Part shown: in pieces, positions 8,543-17,392 of the stretch | How the letters are laid out: every line of letters begins with the position of its first letter | Numbering within the stretch: the first letter of the stretch is position 1 | NCBI RefSeq assembly: GCF_034057115.1 | Contig: NZ_CP139195.1 | Coordinates: 3,348,001-3,412,000 of the forward strand | Source of the DNA: Pseudomonas sp. AN-1 | Lineage (GTDB): Bacteria > Pseudomonadota > Gammaproteobacteria > Pseudomonadales > Pseudomonadaceae | Direction: 5' to 3' | Length of the DNA: 64,000 nucleotides | Made by a program: the position numbers and the translations under genes | Notes under the pieces: model-generated | Seen by the model: only the letters and a program-made list of their open reading frames with translations | Database searches by the model: none | What the model was told of the DNA's origin: nothing

Positions 8543-10504
8543 TCAGCGCACCACGTGCAAAAAGTGCATGTGCCGCTCGTACTGGTCGAGGATGTCGTCG
8601 ATCACCTCGTCGCGCGACCAGCCCATCACGTCGTAGTCCTGGCCGCCCTCCTGCAGGTGCACCTCGGCGCGGAAGTACTTGCGCTCCTCGTCGCCCTCGA
8701 GCATCACGAAGCTCGGCTGCACGTAGGCGCGCGGATGCACCTCGTAGACGAAGTCGACCTCGGTGCCGTGGCGCACCTCCAGGCGCACGCGGTGGTCGTC
8801 GCCGCTCTGCACTTCGCCGGTCAGGCCCTGCTTGCGTAGCTCCTCGGCCACCGCCAGACAGGCCGGCTGCACCACCTCATCGAGGAAGCGGTTGACGTGG
8901 GCGCGGCGCGGGAACATCACCATGTTGCGCAGGCGCCGCTGCCAGCCGCCGGGGCTGCGCGCCTGGCGGGTGTGGCCGGAGGTCTGGTGGCGCAGCACGC
9001 GCTTGGTGGCGTCCAGATGCAGGGCCTTGAGCAGGCCCCACATCGAGGCCAGCAGGATGATCGAGAACGGCAGGGCGCTGGCGATGGTGGCGGTCTGCAG
9101 GGCGCTGAGACCGTCGGCCAGCAGCAGGGCGATGGCCACCACGCCGGTCGAGCCGGCCCAGAAGATCCGCTGCCACAGCGGGGTGTGCGGGTTGCCGCCG
9201 GAGGCCAGCATGTCGACCACCAGCGCGCCGGAGTCGGCCGAGGTGACGAAGAACACCACCACCATCAGCACCGCCACCGTCGACAGCACGGAGGCGAAGG
9301 GGAACTGCTCGAGGAAGGCGAACAGCGCCAGCGAGCTGTCCTGGTCGACCGTCGCGGCCAGGCTGGTCAGGCCCTGCTGCATGATCATGTGGATGGCGCC
9401 GTTGCCGAACACCGTCATCCACAGCAGGGTGAAGCCGGCGGGGACGAACAGCACGCCGCAGACGAACTGGCGGATGGTCCGCCCGCGCGAGACGCGGGCG
9501 ATGAACATGCCGACGAACGGCGACCAGGACATCCACCAGCCCCAGTACAGCAGGGTCCAGCCGCCCAGCCAGTCGGTCGGCTCGTAGGCGTACAGGTTGA
9601 AGGTCTTGCTGACGATCTCCGACAGGTAGCTGCCGGTGTTCTGCACGAAGGTCTGCAGCAGGTAGACGGTGGGGCCGAGCAGCAGCACCAGCAAGAGCAG
9701 GAACACGGCCAGGCCGAGGTTGAGCTCGGAGAGGATGCGGATGCCCTTGTCCAGGCCGGTGACCACCGACAGGGTGGCCAGCGCGGTGACCGCGACGATC
9801 AGGCCGATCTGCACGGCGGTGCCGACCGGCAGGCCGAACAGGTGGTTGAGGCCGCTGTTGATCTGCAGCACGCCGTAGCCCAGCGAGGTGGCCACGCCGA
9901 ACACCGTGCCGAGGATGGCGAAGATGTCCACCGCGTGGCCGATGGGGCCGTGGATGCGTTCGCCGATCAGCGGATACAGCGCCGAGCGCAGGGTCAGCGG
10001 CAGGCCGTGGCGGTAGCAGAAGAAGGCGAGGATCAGCGCGACTATGGCGTAGATCGCCCAGGCGTGCAGGCCCCAGTGGAAGAAGGTCAGCTTCATCGCC
10101 TCGCGGGCGGCCTGCACGCTGTTGGGCTCGCCGACCGGCGGGGCGACGAAGTGCATCACCGGCTCGGCGACGCCGAAGAACATCAGGCCGATGCCCATGC
10201 CGGCGGAGAACAGCATGGCGAACCAGGTGGTGTTGCTGTAGTCGGGGCGGCTGTGGTCGGGGCCGAGCTTGATGTCGCCGTAGCGGCTGACGGCGAGGAA
10301 CACCACGGTGATCAGGATCAGCGCCACGGCCAGCACGTAGAACCAGCTGGCGTTGCCGACGATCCAGCTCTGCACCTGGCCGAACAGGGCCTGGGCGGTC
10401 TGCGGCAGGGTTACGGCGAACAGCACCAGGGCGAAGATGAGGATGGCGGAGCCGAAGAACACCGGGGGGTTGAGGGTGCGCGCGGGGCGCGGGGAAGTTT
10501 CCAT
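8543..10504 (-). CDS. betT: BCCT-family choline transporter BetT
   Basis: A 653-residue transporter with about 12 membrane segments and a ~130-residue cytoplasmic C-terminal domain, the architecture of BetT-type choline/H+ symporters that feed glycine betaine synthesis. BCCT signatures are visible: GMGIGLMFFGVAEP near residue 100, the tryptophan-rich TLLYWGWWMSWSPFVGMF and the following ARVSRGRTIR. The start is the ATG at 10504, with AAGGAG upstream; a longer frame to 10627 has no support. betI and betAB are not in the window. The 195-bp upstream region is unusually AT-rich and carries a spaced direct repeat (10639-10678) that may be an operator. Confidence 0.9.
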   Translation of the reverse strand: METSPRPARTLNPPVFFGSAILIFALVLFAVTLPQTAQALFGQVQSWIVGNASWFYVLAVALILITVVFLAVSRYGDIKLGPDHSRPDYSNTTWFAMLFSAGMGIGLMFFGVAEPVMHFVAPPVGEPNSVQAAREAMKLTFFHWGLHAWAIYAIVALILAFFCYRHGLPLTLRSALYPLIGERIHGPIGHAVDIFAILGTVFGVATSLGYGVLQINSGLNHLFGLPVGTAVQIGLIVAVTALATLSVVTGLDKGIRILSELNLGLAVFLLLLVLLLGPTVYLLQTFVQNTGSYLSEIVSKTFNLYAYEPTDWLGGWTLLYWGWWMSWSPFVGMFIARVSRGRTIRQFVCGVLFVPAGFTLLWMTVFGNGAIHMIMQQGLTSLAATVDQDSSLALFAFLEQFPFASVLSTVAVLMVVVFFVTSADSGALVVDMLASGGNPHTPLWQRIFWAGSTGVVAIALLLADGLSALQTATIASALPFSIILLASMWGLLKALHLDATKRVLRHQTSGHTRQARSPGGWQRRLRNMVMFPRRAHVNRFLDEVVQPACLAVAEELRKQGLTGEVQSGDDHRVRLEVRHGTEVDFVYEVHPRAYVQPSFVMLEGDEERKYFRAEVHLQEGGQDYDVMGWSRDEVIDDILDQYERHMHFLHVVR

Positions 10505-10638
10505 GGAGCAGGCTCTCCTTGTGATCGGATGGCCGCCAGGGGCGGGTATCGGAACAGACTGGACCGCGCCGGCGCCGAGCGCCAATCCCGGGCGCGGCGC
10601 GCCCGCGCGGTCCGCGGAGTCGACCACCCTACCAGCTC

Positions 10639-10678
10639 GATAGCTTTTTATGAAGGATTAGATTCTCCTGATAGCTTT
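10639..10678. promoter_or_regulatory. Direct repeat GATAGCTTT x2 upstream of betT
   Basis: GATAGCTTT occurs at 10639-10647 and 10670-10678, 31 bp apart (about three helical turns), in an AT-rich patch of an otherwise ~70% GC region. On the minus strand a TCTAAT -10-like hexamer lies between the repeats. It could be the betT promoter with an operator for an unidentified regulator. No match to a known consensus was recognised. Confidence 0.35.
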
Positions 10679-10699
10679 GTCATATGCATGCCGGGTGCC

Positions 10700-12196
10700 T
10701 CAGCCGGGCTCGCCGCTCGCCCGGTACTGCAGCGCCTCGGCCAGCTGGGCGCGCCGGATGTCGGCGAGGCCTTCCAGGTCGGCCAGGGTGCGCGCCACCT
10801 TGAGCACGCGGTGCAGGGCGCGCAGCGACAGGCGCAGGCGCTCGCCGGCGCCCTCCAGCCACAGGCGGTCGGCCTCGGCGAGGGCGCAGTGGGCCTGCAG
10901 GCCGGGCAGGTCGAGGTGGGCGTTGGCGCAGCCCTGGCGCTCGAACTGGAGCGCCTGAGCGGCGGCCACCTGCCGGGCCAGCGTGGCGCTGTCCGGTCCC
11001 TCGCCGCTGGCGTGCAGGCGGGTCGGCTCGCGGCGCACGGCCAGGTGCAGGTCGATGCGATCGAGCAACGGGCCGGACAGCCGGGCGCGGTAGCGCTGCA
11101 CCTGCTCCGGGGTGCAGCGGCAGCGCTGCTCGGGATCGCCGAGGTAGCCGCACGGGCAGGGGTTCATCGCCGCCACCAGCTGGAAGCGTGCGGGAAAGCG
11201 CAGCTTGTCCTGGGCGCGGGCGATGACGATCTCGCCGCTCTCCAGCGGCTGGCGCAGCACGTCGAGGACGTGGCGGGGAAACTCCGGCAGCTCGTCGAGG
11301 AACAGCACGCCATGGTGGGCCAGGCTGATCTCGCCGGGCTTGGGGCGCGTGCCGCCGCCGACCAGCGCCGGCCCGGAGGCGCTGTGGTGCGGCTGGCGGA
11401 ACGGCCGCTGCGGCCAGCCGCCCTGCGGCGCCAGGCCGGCCACCGAGTGGATGGCGGTCACCTCCAGCGCCTCGGCCTCGGTCAGCGGCGGCAGCAGGCC
11501 GGGCAGGCGGCTGGCCAGCAGGGTCTTGCCGGTGCCGGGCGCTCCGCTCAGCAGGAGATTGTGCCGGCCGGCGGCGGCCACCAGCAGGGCGCGCTTGGCG
11601 GCCAGCTGGCCCTGCACCTCGGCGATGTCGCCCCGTATCGGTGCAGGGGGCGGCAGGCCGCGGGCGGTCCAGGGCGCCAGCGGGCTGTGCCCGGCCAGGT
11701 GGGCGGCCACTTCCAGCAGGTGCTCGGCGGCGTACAGGGTCAGTCCCGAGACCAGCGCGGCCTCCTCGGCGTTGGCGCGCGGCACCAGCAGGGCGCGCCC
11801 GGCGGCGCGGGCGGCCAGCGCCGCCGGCAGCACGCCGCGCACGGCGCGCAGGGCACCGGAGAGGGCCAGCTCGCCGAGGCACTCGAGGTTTTCCAGGCTG
11901 GCGGCGGGCAACTGGCCGCTGGCGGCGAGGATGCCGAGGGCGATGGCCAGGTCGAAGCGGCCGCCGTCCTTGGGCAGGTCGGCGGGGGCCAGGTTGAGGG
12001 TGATGCGCCGGCTGGGGTAGTCGAAGCCGCAACTCTGGATCGCGCTGCGCACGCGGTCCTTGCTTTCGCGCACGGCGGTTTCCGGCAGACCGACCAGGGT
12101 CAGCGAGGGCAGGCCGTTGGCCAGGTGGGCCTCGACGCTGACGGCGGGGGCGTCGATGCCGAGCTGGGCACGGCTGTGGACGATGGCGAGGGACAT
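10700..12196 (-). CDS. comM: ComM/YifB family Mg-chelatase-like AAA+ ATPase
   Basis: A 498-residue protein with an N-terminal Lon-protease-like fold domain (residues ~1-165), a Mg-chelatase AAA+ core with Walker A SGAPGTGKT (~215-223) and Walker B GVLFLDELPEF, a cysteine-rich insert (CPCGYLGDPEQRCRC) and a C-terminal helical domain. ComM is a hexameric branch-migration helicase that helps integrate donor DNA during natural transformation. Many bacteria not known to be competent also keep it, so it does not prove competence here. The start at 12196 has AAGGAG 6 nt upstream. It follows ubiK by 34 bp on the same strand. Confidence 0.92.
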   Translation of the reverse strand: MSLAIVHSRAQLGIDAPAVSVEAHLANGLPSLTLVGLPETAVRESKDRVRSAIQSCGFDYPSRRITLNLAPADLPKDGGRFDLAIALGILAASGQLPAASLENLECLGELALSGALRAVRGVLPAALAARAAGRALLVPRANAEEAALVSGLTLYAAEHLLEVAAHLAGHSPLAPWTARGLPPPAPIRGDIAEVQGQLAAKRALLVAAAGRHNLLLSGAPGTGKTLLASRLPGLLPPLTEAEALEVTAIHSVAGLAPQGGWPQRPFRQPHHSASGPALVGGGTRPKPGEISLAHHGVLFLDELPEFPRHVLDVLRQPLESGEIVIARAQDKLRFPARFQLVAAMNPCPCGYLGDPEQRCRCTPEQVQRYRARLSGPLLDRIDLHLAVRREPTRLHASGEGPDSATLARQVAAAQALQFERQGCANAHLDLPGLQAHCALAEADRLWLEGAGERLRLSLRALHRVLKVARTLADLEGLADIRRAQLAEALQYRASGEPG

Positions 12197-12230
12197 GATC
12201 GCTCCTTGATCGGGTGTCCCGGGGCGGCGC

Positions 12231-12491
12231 TTACGGCTGCGGCGGCTCCAGGCGGGCTTCCAGTTCGGCGACCCGGGCCTCGAGGGCCTCCAGGCGTGCG
12301 CGGGTGCGGGCCAGCACCGCCATCTGCGCGTCGAATTCGTCGCGGCCGACCAGGTCGAGTCTGGCGAAGGCGCCCTGCAGCAGGGCCTTGAACTGGGCCT
12401 CCAGTTCGGGGCGCGGCAGCGGCGAGTCGGCGCCGAACAGGCGGCTGGTCTGGCTGGCGAGAAGGTCGAGAACGGCTTTGGGCGGCAGCAT
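12231..12491 (-). CDS. ubiK: Ubiquinone biosynthesis accessory factor UbiK (BMFP domain)
   Basis: An 86-residue protein of the YqiC/BMFP family. The second half is a coiled coil (LARTRARLEALEARVAELEARL) that trimerises, and the N-terminal part forms an amphipathic helix. UbiK binds UbiJ and lipid and supports the late ubiquinone-synthesis complex. It is located upstream of comM on the same strand and divergent from glnK, its usual place in pseudomonads. Confidence 0.88.
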   Translation of the reverse strand: MLPPKAVLDLLASQTSRLFGADSPLPRPELEAQFKALLQGAFARLDLVGRDEFDAQMAVLARTRARLEALEARVAELEARLEPPQP

Positions 12492-12602
12492 GGCGGTCTT
12501 CCATCAACGGGAGCGGCCAGTCTAGCAAAGGCGTCGTCGCACCTGCGACGTGCGCGCAGGGCAGCGACGTTCCAGAGGGGTGCGTGGCGGCGCGCCGGTT
12601 GC

Positions 12603-12617
12603 GCACTTCCATGGTGC
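12603..12617. promoter_or_regulatory. Upstream NtrC binding site of glnK
   Basis: GCACT-TCCAT-GGTGC fits the NtrC dyad (GCACC-N5-GGTGC) with one mismatch. Its centre is about 183 bp upstream of the predicted glnK transcription start and 74 bp (seven helical turns) from the second site. Confidence 0.7.
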
Positions 12618-12676
12618 GTTCCGCTGAGGGAATGGTGGCGCGCTGGGCGTTTTTTGCCCTTCGCTGCGGGCGTTTC

Positions 12677-12691
12677 GCACCGTTATGGTGC
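12677..12691. promoter_or_regulatory. Proximal NtrC binding site of glnK
   Basis: GCACC-GTTAT-GGTGC is a perfect NtrC dyad, with an outer A on the right. It lies about 100 bp upstream of the sigma-54 promoter, a standard enhancer distance. Confidence 0.85.
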
Positions 12692-12744
12692 AAAAAACGG
12701 CGGCGGCCCCCCTGGCGCGCCCGGGTGGCGGGATAACTCCCTGA

Positions 12745-13320
<576 letters not shown>

Positions 13321-13373
13321 CCGCACCGCGCTACCTACTACTCCACCGAACCCCAACGCCCCAGGAGTAACAC

Positions 13374-14693
13374 ATGACTCTGCGCAAGATCGCAGGGCTA
13401 GGAGCCCTATTGTCTGTCGTCAGCCCGGGCCTGGCCCTGGCGGCCGAAGGAGCGACCCTGAACAGCGGCGACACAGCCTGGATGCTGACCGCCACGGCTC
13501 TGGTCCTGTTCATGACCATTCCCGGTCTGGCCCTGTTCTATGGCGGCATGGTCCGCTCCAGAAACATTCTTTCGGTGATGATGCAGTGCTTCGCCATCAC
13601 CGGCCTGATGAGCATCCTCTGGTTCGTCTACGGCTACAGCCTGGCCTTCGACACCACCGGCATGGAGGCTGGAGTGACCAACTTCAGCTCCTTCGTCGGT
13701 GGCCTTTCCAACCTGTTCCTCGGCAAGCTGACCAAGGAGGCCCTGATCGGCGCCTTCCCGGAAAGCGTGTTCGTCACCTTCCAGATGACCTTCGCGATCA
13801 TCACCCCGGCGCTGATCGTCGGCGCCTTCGCCGAGCGCATGAAGTTCTCCGCCATGCTGATCTTCATGACCGTGTGGTTCACCCTGGTCTACGCGCCGAT
13901 CGCGCACATGGTGTGGGCCGGTGACGGCGCGCTGATGTGGGACTGGGGCGTGCTCGACTTCGCCGGCGGCACCGTGGTGCACATCAACGCCGGTATCGCC
14001 GGCCTGGTGGCCTGCATCGTGCTGGGCAAGCGCAAGGGCTACCCGACCACCCACATGGCGCCGCACAACCTCGGCTACACCCTGATGGGCGCCGCCATGC
14101 TGTGGGTCGGCTGGTTCGGCTTCAACGCCGGCTCGGCGATCGCCGCCAACGACACCGCCGGCATGGCCATGCTGGTGACCCAGATCGCCACCGCCGCCGC
14201 CGCGCTGGCCTGGATGTTCGCCGAGTGGCTCACCCACGGCAAACCCAGCGCGCTGGGCATCGCCTCCGGCGTGGTCGCCGGCCTGGTCGCCATCACCCCG
14301 GCCGCCGGCACCGCCGGTCCGGCGGGCGCCCTGGTGATCGGCCTGGTGTCCGGCGTGGTGTGCTTCTTCTGCGCCACCAGCCTCAAGCGCAAGCTCGGCT
14401 ACGACGATTCGCTGGACGCCTTCGGCGTGCACGGCGTCGGCGGCATCGTCGGCGCCATCCTCACCGGCGCCTTCGCGGCACCGGCCCTGGGCGGCTTCGG
14501 CGAGGTGGAGAACATCGGCCTGCAGCTGTGGATCCAGCTCAAGGGCGTGCTGTTCACCGTGGTCTACACCGCCATCGTCACCTTCGTGATCCTCAAGGTG
14601 GTCGACATGGTCGTCGGTCTGCGCGTCAGCGAGGAGCAGGAGACCGTCGGTCTCGACCTGTCCGAGCACAACGAGCGCGGCTACAACCTCTGA
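13374..14693 (+). CDS. amtB: Ammonium transporter AmtB (first copy)
   Basis: A 439-residue ammonium channel with a cleavable signal peptide (about 23 residues, ending ALA-AEG) and 11 membrane segments. The pore twin histidines are H203 (VVHINAG) and H353 (GVHGVGG). It mediates high-affinity ammonium entry at low external ammonium, gated by GlnK binding from the cytoplasm. The gene follows glnK closely and is followed after 74 bp, across a strong hairpin, by a second ammonium transporter gene. Confidence 0.95.
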   Translation: MTLRKIAGLGALLSVVSPGLALAAEGATLNSGDTAWMLTATALVLFMTIPGLALFYGGMVRSRNILSVMMQCFAITGLMSILWFVYGYSLAFDTTGMEAGVTNFSSFVGGLSNLFLGKLTKEALIGAFPESVFVTFQMTFAIITPALIVGAFAERMKFSAMLIFMTVWFTLVYAPIAHMVWAGDGALMWDWGVLDFAGGTVVHINAGIAGLVACIVLGKRKGYPTTHMAPHNLGYTLMGAAMLWVGWFGFNAGSAIAANDTAGMAMLVTQIATAAAALAWMFAEWLTHGKPSALGIASGVVAGLVAITPAAGTAGPAGALVIGLVSGVVCFFCATSLKRKLGYDDSLDAFGVHGVGGIVGAILTGAFAAPALGGFGEVENIGLQLWIQLKGVLFTVVYTAIVTFVILKVVDMVVGLRVSEEQETVGLDLSEHNERGYNL

Positions 14694-14700
14694 GGACGTA

Positions 14701-14728
14701 GCGGGCGCCCGGGAAACCGGGCGCCCGC
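14701..14728 (+). terminator. Intercistronic GAAA-tetraloop hairpin between amtB1 and amtB2
   Basis: A perfect 12-bp GC-only stem (GCGGGCGCCCGG / CCGGGCGCCCGC) is closed by a GAAA tetraloop. No T-run follows, so a complete intrinsic stop is unlikely. More likely it is an RNA-stabilising or partial-termination element setting the amtB1:amtB2 ratio. Confidence 0.7.
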
Positions 14729-14767
14729 CCAGCGGCGCGCCAGCGCCCCCGGCAAAAGGCTTTTGTC

Positions 14768-16021
14768 ATGGATACCAATGCTCTGATTCCGCTCCAGTAT
14801 GCGCTGGACACCTTCTACCTGCTGCTCTGCGGCGCCCTGGTCATGTGGATGGCCGCCGGCTTCGCGATGCTCGAGGCCGGTCTGGTGCGCGCCAAGAACA
14901 CCACCGAGATCCTCACCAAGAACGTCACCCTGTACGCCGTGGCCTGCGTGATGTACCTGCTGGTCGGCTACCACATCATGTACTCCAGCCCCGAAGGCGG
15001 CTTCCTGCCGAGCCTGGGCTTCCTGATCGGCGACGAGCACGCCGTCGACCTGGTCGCCGCCGGCGGCGACGACGCCCCCGCCTACGCCAAACGCGCCGAC
15101 TTCTTCTTCCAGGTGGTGTTCGTCGCCACCGCCATGTCGATCGTCTCCGGTGCGGTGGCCGAGCGCATGAAGCTGCTGGCCTTCCTCGCCTTCGCGGTGG
15201 TGATGACCGGCTTCATCTACCCGGTCCAGGGCTACTGGAAGTGGGGCACCGGCTTCCTCAACCAGGCCGGCTTCCTCGACTTCGCCGGTTCCGGCGTGGT
15301 GCACCTGTGCGGCGCCACCGCGGCCCTGGCCGGCGTCCTGCTGCTCGGCGCGCGGCGCGGCAAGTACGGCGCCAACGGCCAGGTCAACGCCATCCCCGGC
15401 GCCAACCTGCCGCTGGCGACCCTGGGCGCGCTGATCCTGTGGTTCGGCTGGTTCGGCTTCAACGGCGGCTCGCAGCTCGCCATCAGCAGCATCGAGAACG
15501 CCAACGCGGTCGCCTCGGCCTTCGTCAACACCAACATGGCCGCGGCCGGCGGCATGCTCGCCGCGCTGATCGTCGCGCGCCTGCTGTTCGGCAAGTTCGA
15601 CCTGACCATGGCCCTCAACGGCGCCCTGGCCGGCCTGGTGGCGATCACCGCCGAGCCGGTGACCCCGTCGGCGCTGGCCGCGGTGCTGATCGGCGGCGTG
15701 GGCGGCGTGCTGGTGGTGGTCGGCGTGCTGACCCTCGACAAGCTGAAGATCGACGACCCGGTGGGCGCCATCTCCGTGCACGGCCTCGGCGGCCTGTGGG
15801 GCCTGCTGGCGGTGCCGCTGACCAACGACGCGGGCAGCTTCGCCGCCCAGCTGCTCGGCATCGTCTGCATCTTCGGCTGGGTGTTCGCCGCCAGCCTGGT
15901 GATGTGGGGCATCCTAAAGGCGCTGATCGGCCTGCGCGTCGACGCCGAGGACGAGTACACCGGCGTGGACATCGCCGAATGCGGCATGGAGGCCTACCCG
16001 GAGTTCACTCGCAAGAGCTGA
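14768..16021 (+). CDS. Ammonium transporter AmtB2 (second copy)
   Basis: A 417-residue Amt family protein that lacks the cleavable signal peptide of the first copy and diverges strongly from it, so this is not a recent duplication. Both pore histidines are kept: H179 (VVHLCGA) and H338 (SVHGLGG). It contains an insertion around residues 75-110 (LIGDEHAVDLVAAGGDD). A glnK-amtB1-amtB2 arrangement is known from Pseudomonas stutzeri. The C-terminal tail ends DVAEC-like (DIAECGMEAYPEFTRKS). AAAAGG before the ATG serves as binding site, and an intrinsic terminator follows at 16050. Confidence 0.93.
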   Translation: MDTNALIPLQYALDTFYLLLCGALVMWMAAGFAMLEAGLVRAKNTTEILTKNVTLYAVACVMYLLVGYHIMYSSPEGGFLPSLGFLIGDEHAVDLVAAGGDDAPAYAKRADFFFQVVFVATAMSIVSGAVAERMKLLAFLAFAVVMTGFIYPVQGYWKWGTGFLNQAGFLDFAGSGVVHLCGATAALAGVLLLGARRGKYGANGQVNAIPGANLPLATLGALILWFGWFGFNGGSQLAISSIENANAVASAFVNTNMAAAGGMLAALIVARLLFGKFDLTMALNGALAGLVAITAEPVTPSALAAVLIGGVGGVLVVVGVLTLDKLKIDDPVGAISVHGLGGLWGLLAVPLTNDAGSFAAQLLGIVCIFGWVFAASLVMWGILKALIGLRVDAEDEYTGVDIAECGMEAYPEFTRKS

Positions 16022-16049
16022 TCCGCGGGGCTGCCGCAGACGCGACGAG

Positions 16050-16076
16050 GGGCACCTGCGGGTGCCCTTTGCTTTT
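16050..16076 (+). terminator. Intrinsic terminator of glnK-amtB1-amtB2
   Basis: GGGCACC / GGTGCCC stem with a 4-nt loop, followed by TTTGCTTTTT. This is a classic rho-independent terminator 29 bp after the amtB2 stop. Confidence 0.88.
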
Positions 16077-16242
16077 TCTCGCGGCACGCTAGAATGCGCG
16101 CAAACGGGCCAGCCCGCCCTCCCGGCCCCGCCGCAGCGGGGCGACGGCGGGGGTGGGGCCGGCAAATCTGCACCGGCGGCGCGCACGGGCGACGTGGCTG
16201 GGCTATATACACTCTGCTTTGAACAGCAGCATGGGGTTGATC

Positions 16243-16554
16243 ATGAGCGAAGAAGATCTCGAACAGGACGAGCTGGAGGGCGCCGAGGAGGCGGAGGAAG
16301 AGCTGGGCGCCGCCCCGGACGACGATGGCGACGGCGACGACGAGGTGGCAGCCCCGGTCGCCAAGAAGACCAAGAAGGAGGCCGAGCCCGAGGAGCTGCC
16401 CTCCATCGAGGCCAAGCAGAAGGAACGCGACGCGCTGGCCAGGGCGATGGAGGAGTTCCTCGCCCGCGGTGGCAAGGTGCAGGAAATCGAATCCAACGTG
16501 GTTGCCGACCCGCCGAAGAAGCCGGACAGCAAGTACGGCAGCCGCCCCATCTGA
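16243..16554 (+). CDS. sutA: Transcriptional regulator SutA
   Basis: A 103-residue, highly charged protein with an acidic, disordered N-terminal half (EEDLEQDELEGAEEAEEEL), a central helix (SIEAKQKERDALARAMEEFLARGG) and a short basic tail ending KYGSRPI. This matches SutA of Pseudomonas aeruginosa, a small RNA-polymerase-binding factor that supports transcription in slow growth. Position next to the ammonium transporter genes is also as in that species. The ATG at 16243 is chosen; an in-frame ATG four codons upstream (16231) is an alternative. A TATATA element at 16204-16209 may be its -10. A strong terminator follows. Confidence 0.88.
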   Translation: MSEEDLEQDELEGAEEAEEELGAAPDDDGDGDDEVAAPVAKKTKKEAEPEELPSIEAKQKERDALARAMEEFLARGGKVQEIESNVVADPPKKPDSKYGSRPI

Positions 16555-16579
16555 TCCACGCGATCGCTGGCTGGCGCAA

Positions 16580-16612
16580 GGGTGATCCCGGAGTGTCCGG
16601 GATCGCCCTTTT
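16580..16612 (+). terminator. Intrinsic terminator of sutA
   Basis: A 12-bp stem (GGGTGATCCCGG / CCGGGATCGCCC, one G-U pair) with a 5-nt loop followed by TTTT. It also separates sutA from the convergent CPBP gene. Confidence 0.88.
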
Positions 16613-16618
16613 CCGTTT

Positions 16619-17392
16619 TCAGAGGCTGCGCAGCGGGTAGCTGAGCAGCAGGAAGTGCGCGAGGTTGACCGCGCCGTGCAGCAGCACCGCCGGCCACAGC
16701 CGGCCGGACAGCTGCAGCGGCCAGCCGTAGCCGAGGCCGGCCACGGCGGCGACCGCGGCGAAGCCGATGCTGAACGGCGCGTGGGCCAGGCCGAACAGCA
16801 GGGCGGTCAGGGCGATGCCGCGCGCGGCGCCGAGGCGCGCGACCAGCGTGCCCTGCAGCAGGGCGCGGAACAGCAGCTCCTCGGCCAGCGCCGTCACCCC
16901 GAGATTCACCGCCAGCCAGACCGCCAGCTCCGGCGGCCACTTCGGCTGCCAGGCCACCACGCCGAGGGCCAGGGCCAGCGCCGGTACCGCCAGCAGGGTG
17001 GCCAGGGCGCACAGCCAGGCCGCTTGCGGCCGCGCCGGACGCGGGCGCGGCTGGCGCCACCACCAGGCCAGCAGGGCGGCGCCGAGCAGCAGCTTGTCCC
17101 AGTGCAGACGCACGGCGTAGGGCGCGGCGTCGGCGCTGAGCGCGCGCGGCGCGCTCAGTTGCAGAGGGGCGAAGCCGGGCAGTGCATAGGCGGCCAGCGC
17201 GGTGCCGGCCAAGAGGCTGGCGCCCAGCCACAGGCCGGCGGGCAGGGCGCGCGGCGGCTGCAGCACCCAGAGGACGAACAGCGTACCGACCAGCAGGCCG
17301 GCCGGCTGGATGCCGCCGGCGAGCAGTCCGGCCAGCAGCGCCAGAGCCGGCAGCAGCGGAGCGGCGAGCGGGGCGCGGGCAGCGCCCGCCAT
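16619..17392 (-). CDS. CPBP-family intramembrane glutamic endopeptidase
   Basis: A 257-residue polytopic membrane protein with the CPBP (Rce1/ABI) signature: TALAEELLFRALLQG supplies the EExxxR motif, with downstream histidines in LLFGLAHAPFS and LLHGAVNLAHF. These are the residues expected of a catalytic family member. The substrate is unknown. The ATG at 17392 shares one base with the TGA of the upstream HAD gene, so the two are translationally coupled. Confidence 0.82.
   Translation of the reverse strand: MAGAARAPLAAPLLPALALLAGLLAGGIQPAGLLVGTLFVLWVLQPPRALPAGLWLGASLLAGTALAAYALPGFAPLQLSAPRALSADAAPYAVRLHWDKLLLGAALLAWWWRQPRPRPARPQAAWLCALATLLAVPALALALGVVAWQPKWPPELAVWLAVNLGVTALAEELLFRALLQGTLVARLGAARGIALTALLFGLAHAPFSIGFAAVAAVAGLGYGWPLQLSGRLWPAVLLHGAVNLAHFLLLSYPLRSL

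Noticed and set aside
8897-12391. A 1164-codon open frame antisense to betT and comM
   Set aside because: Low-complexity Gln/Gly/Ala/His-rich product overlapping two well-identified genes; no start context or family similarity.
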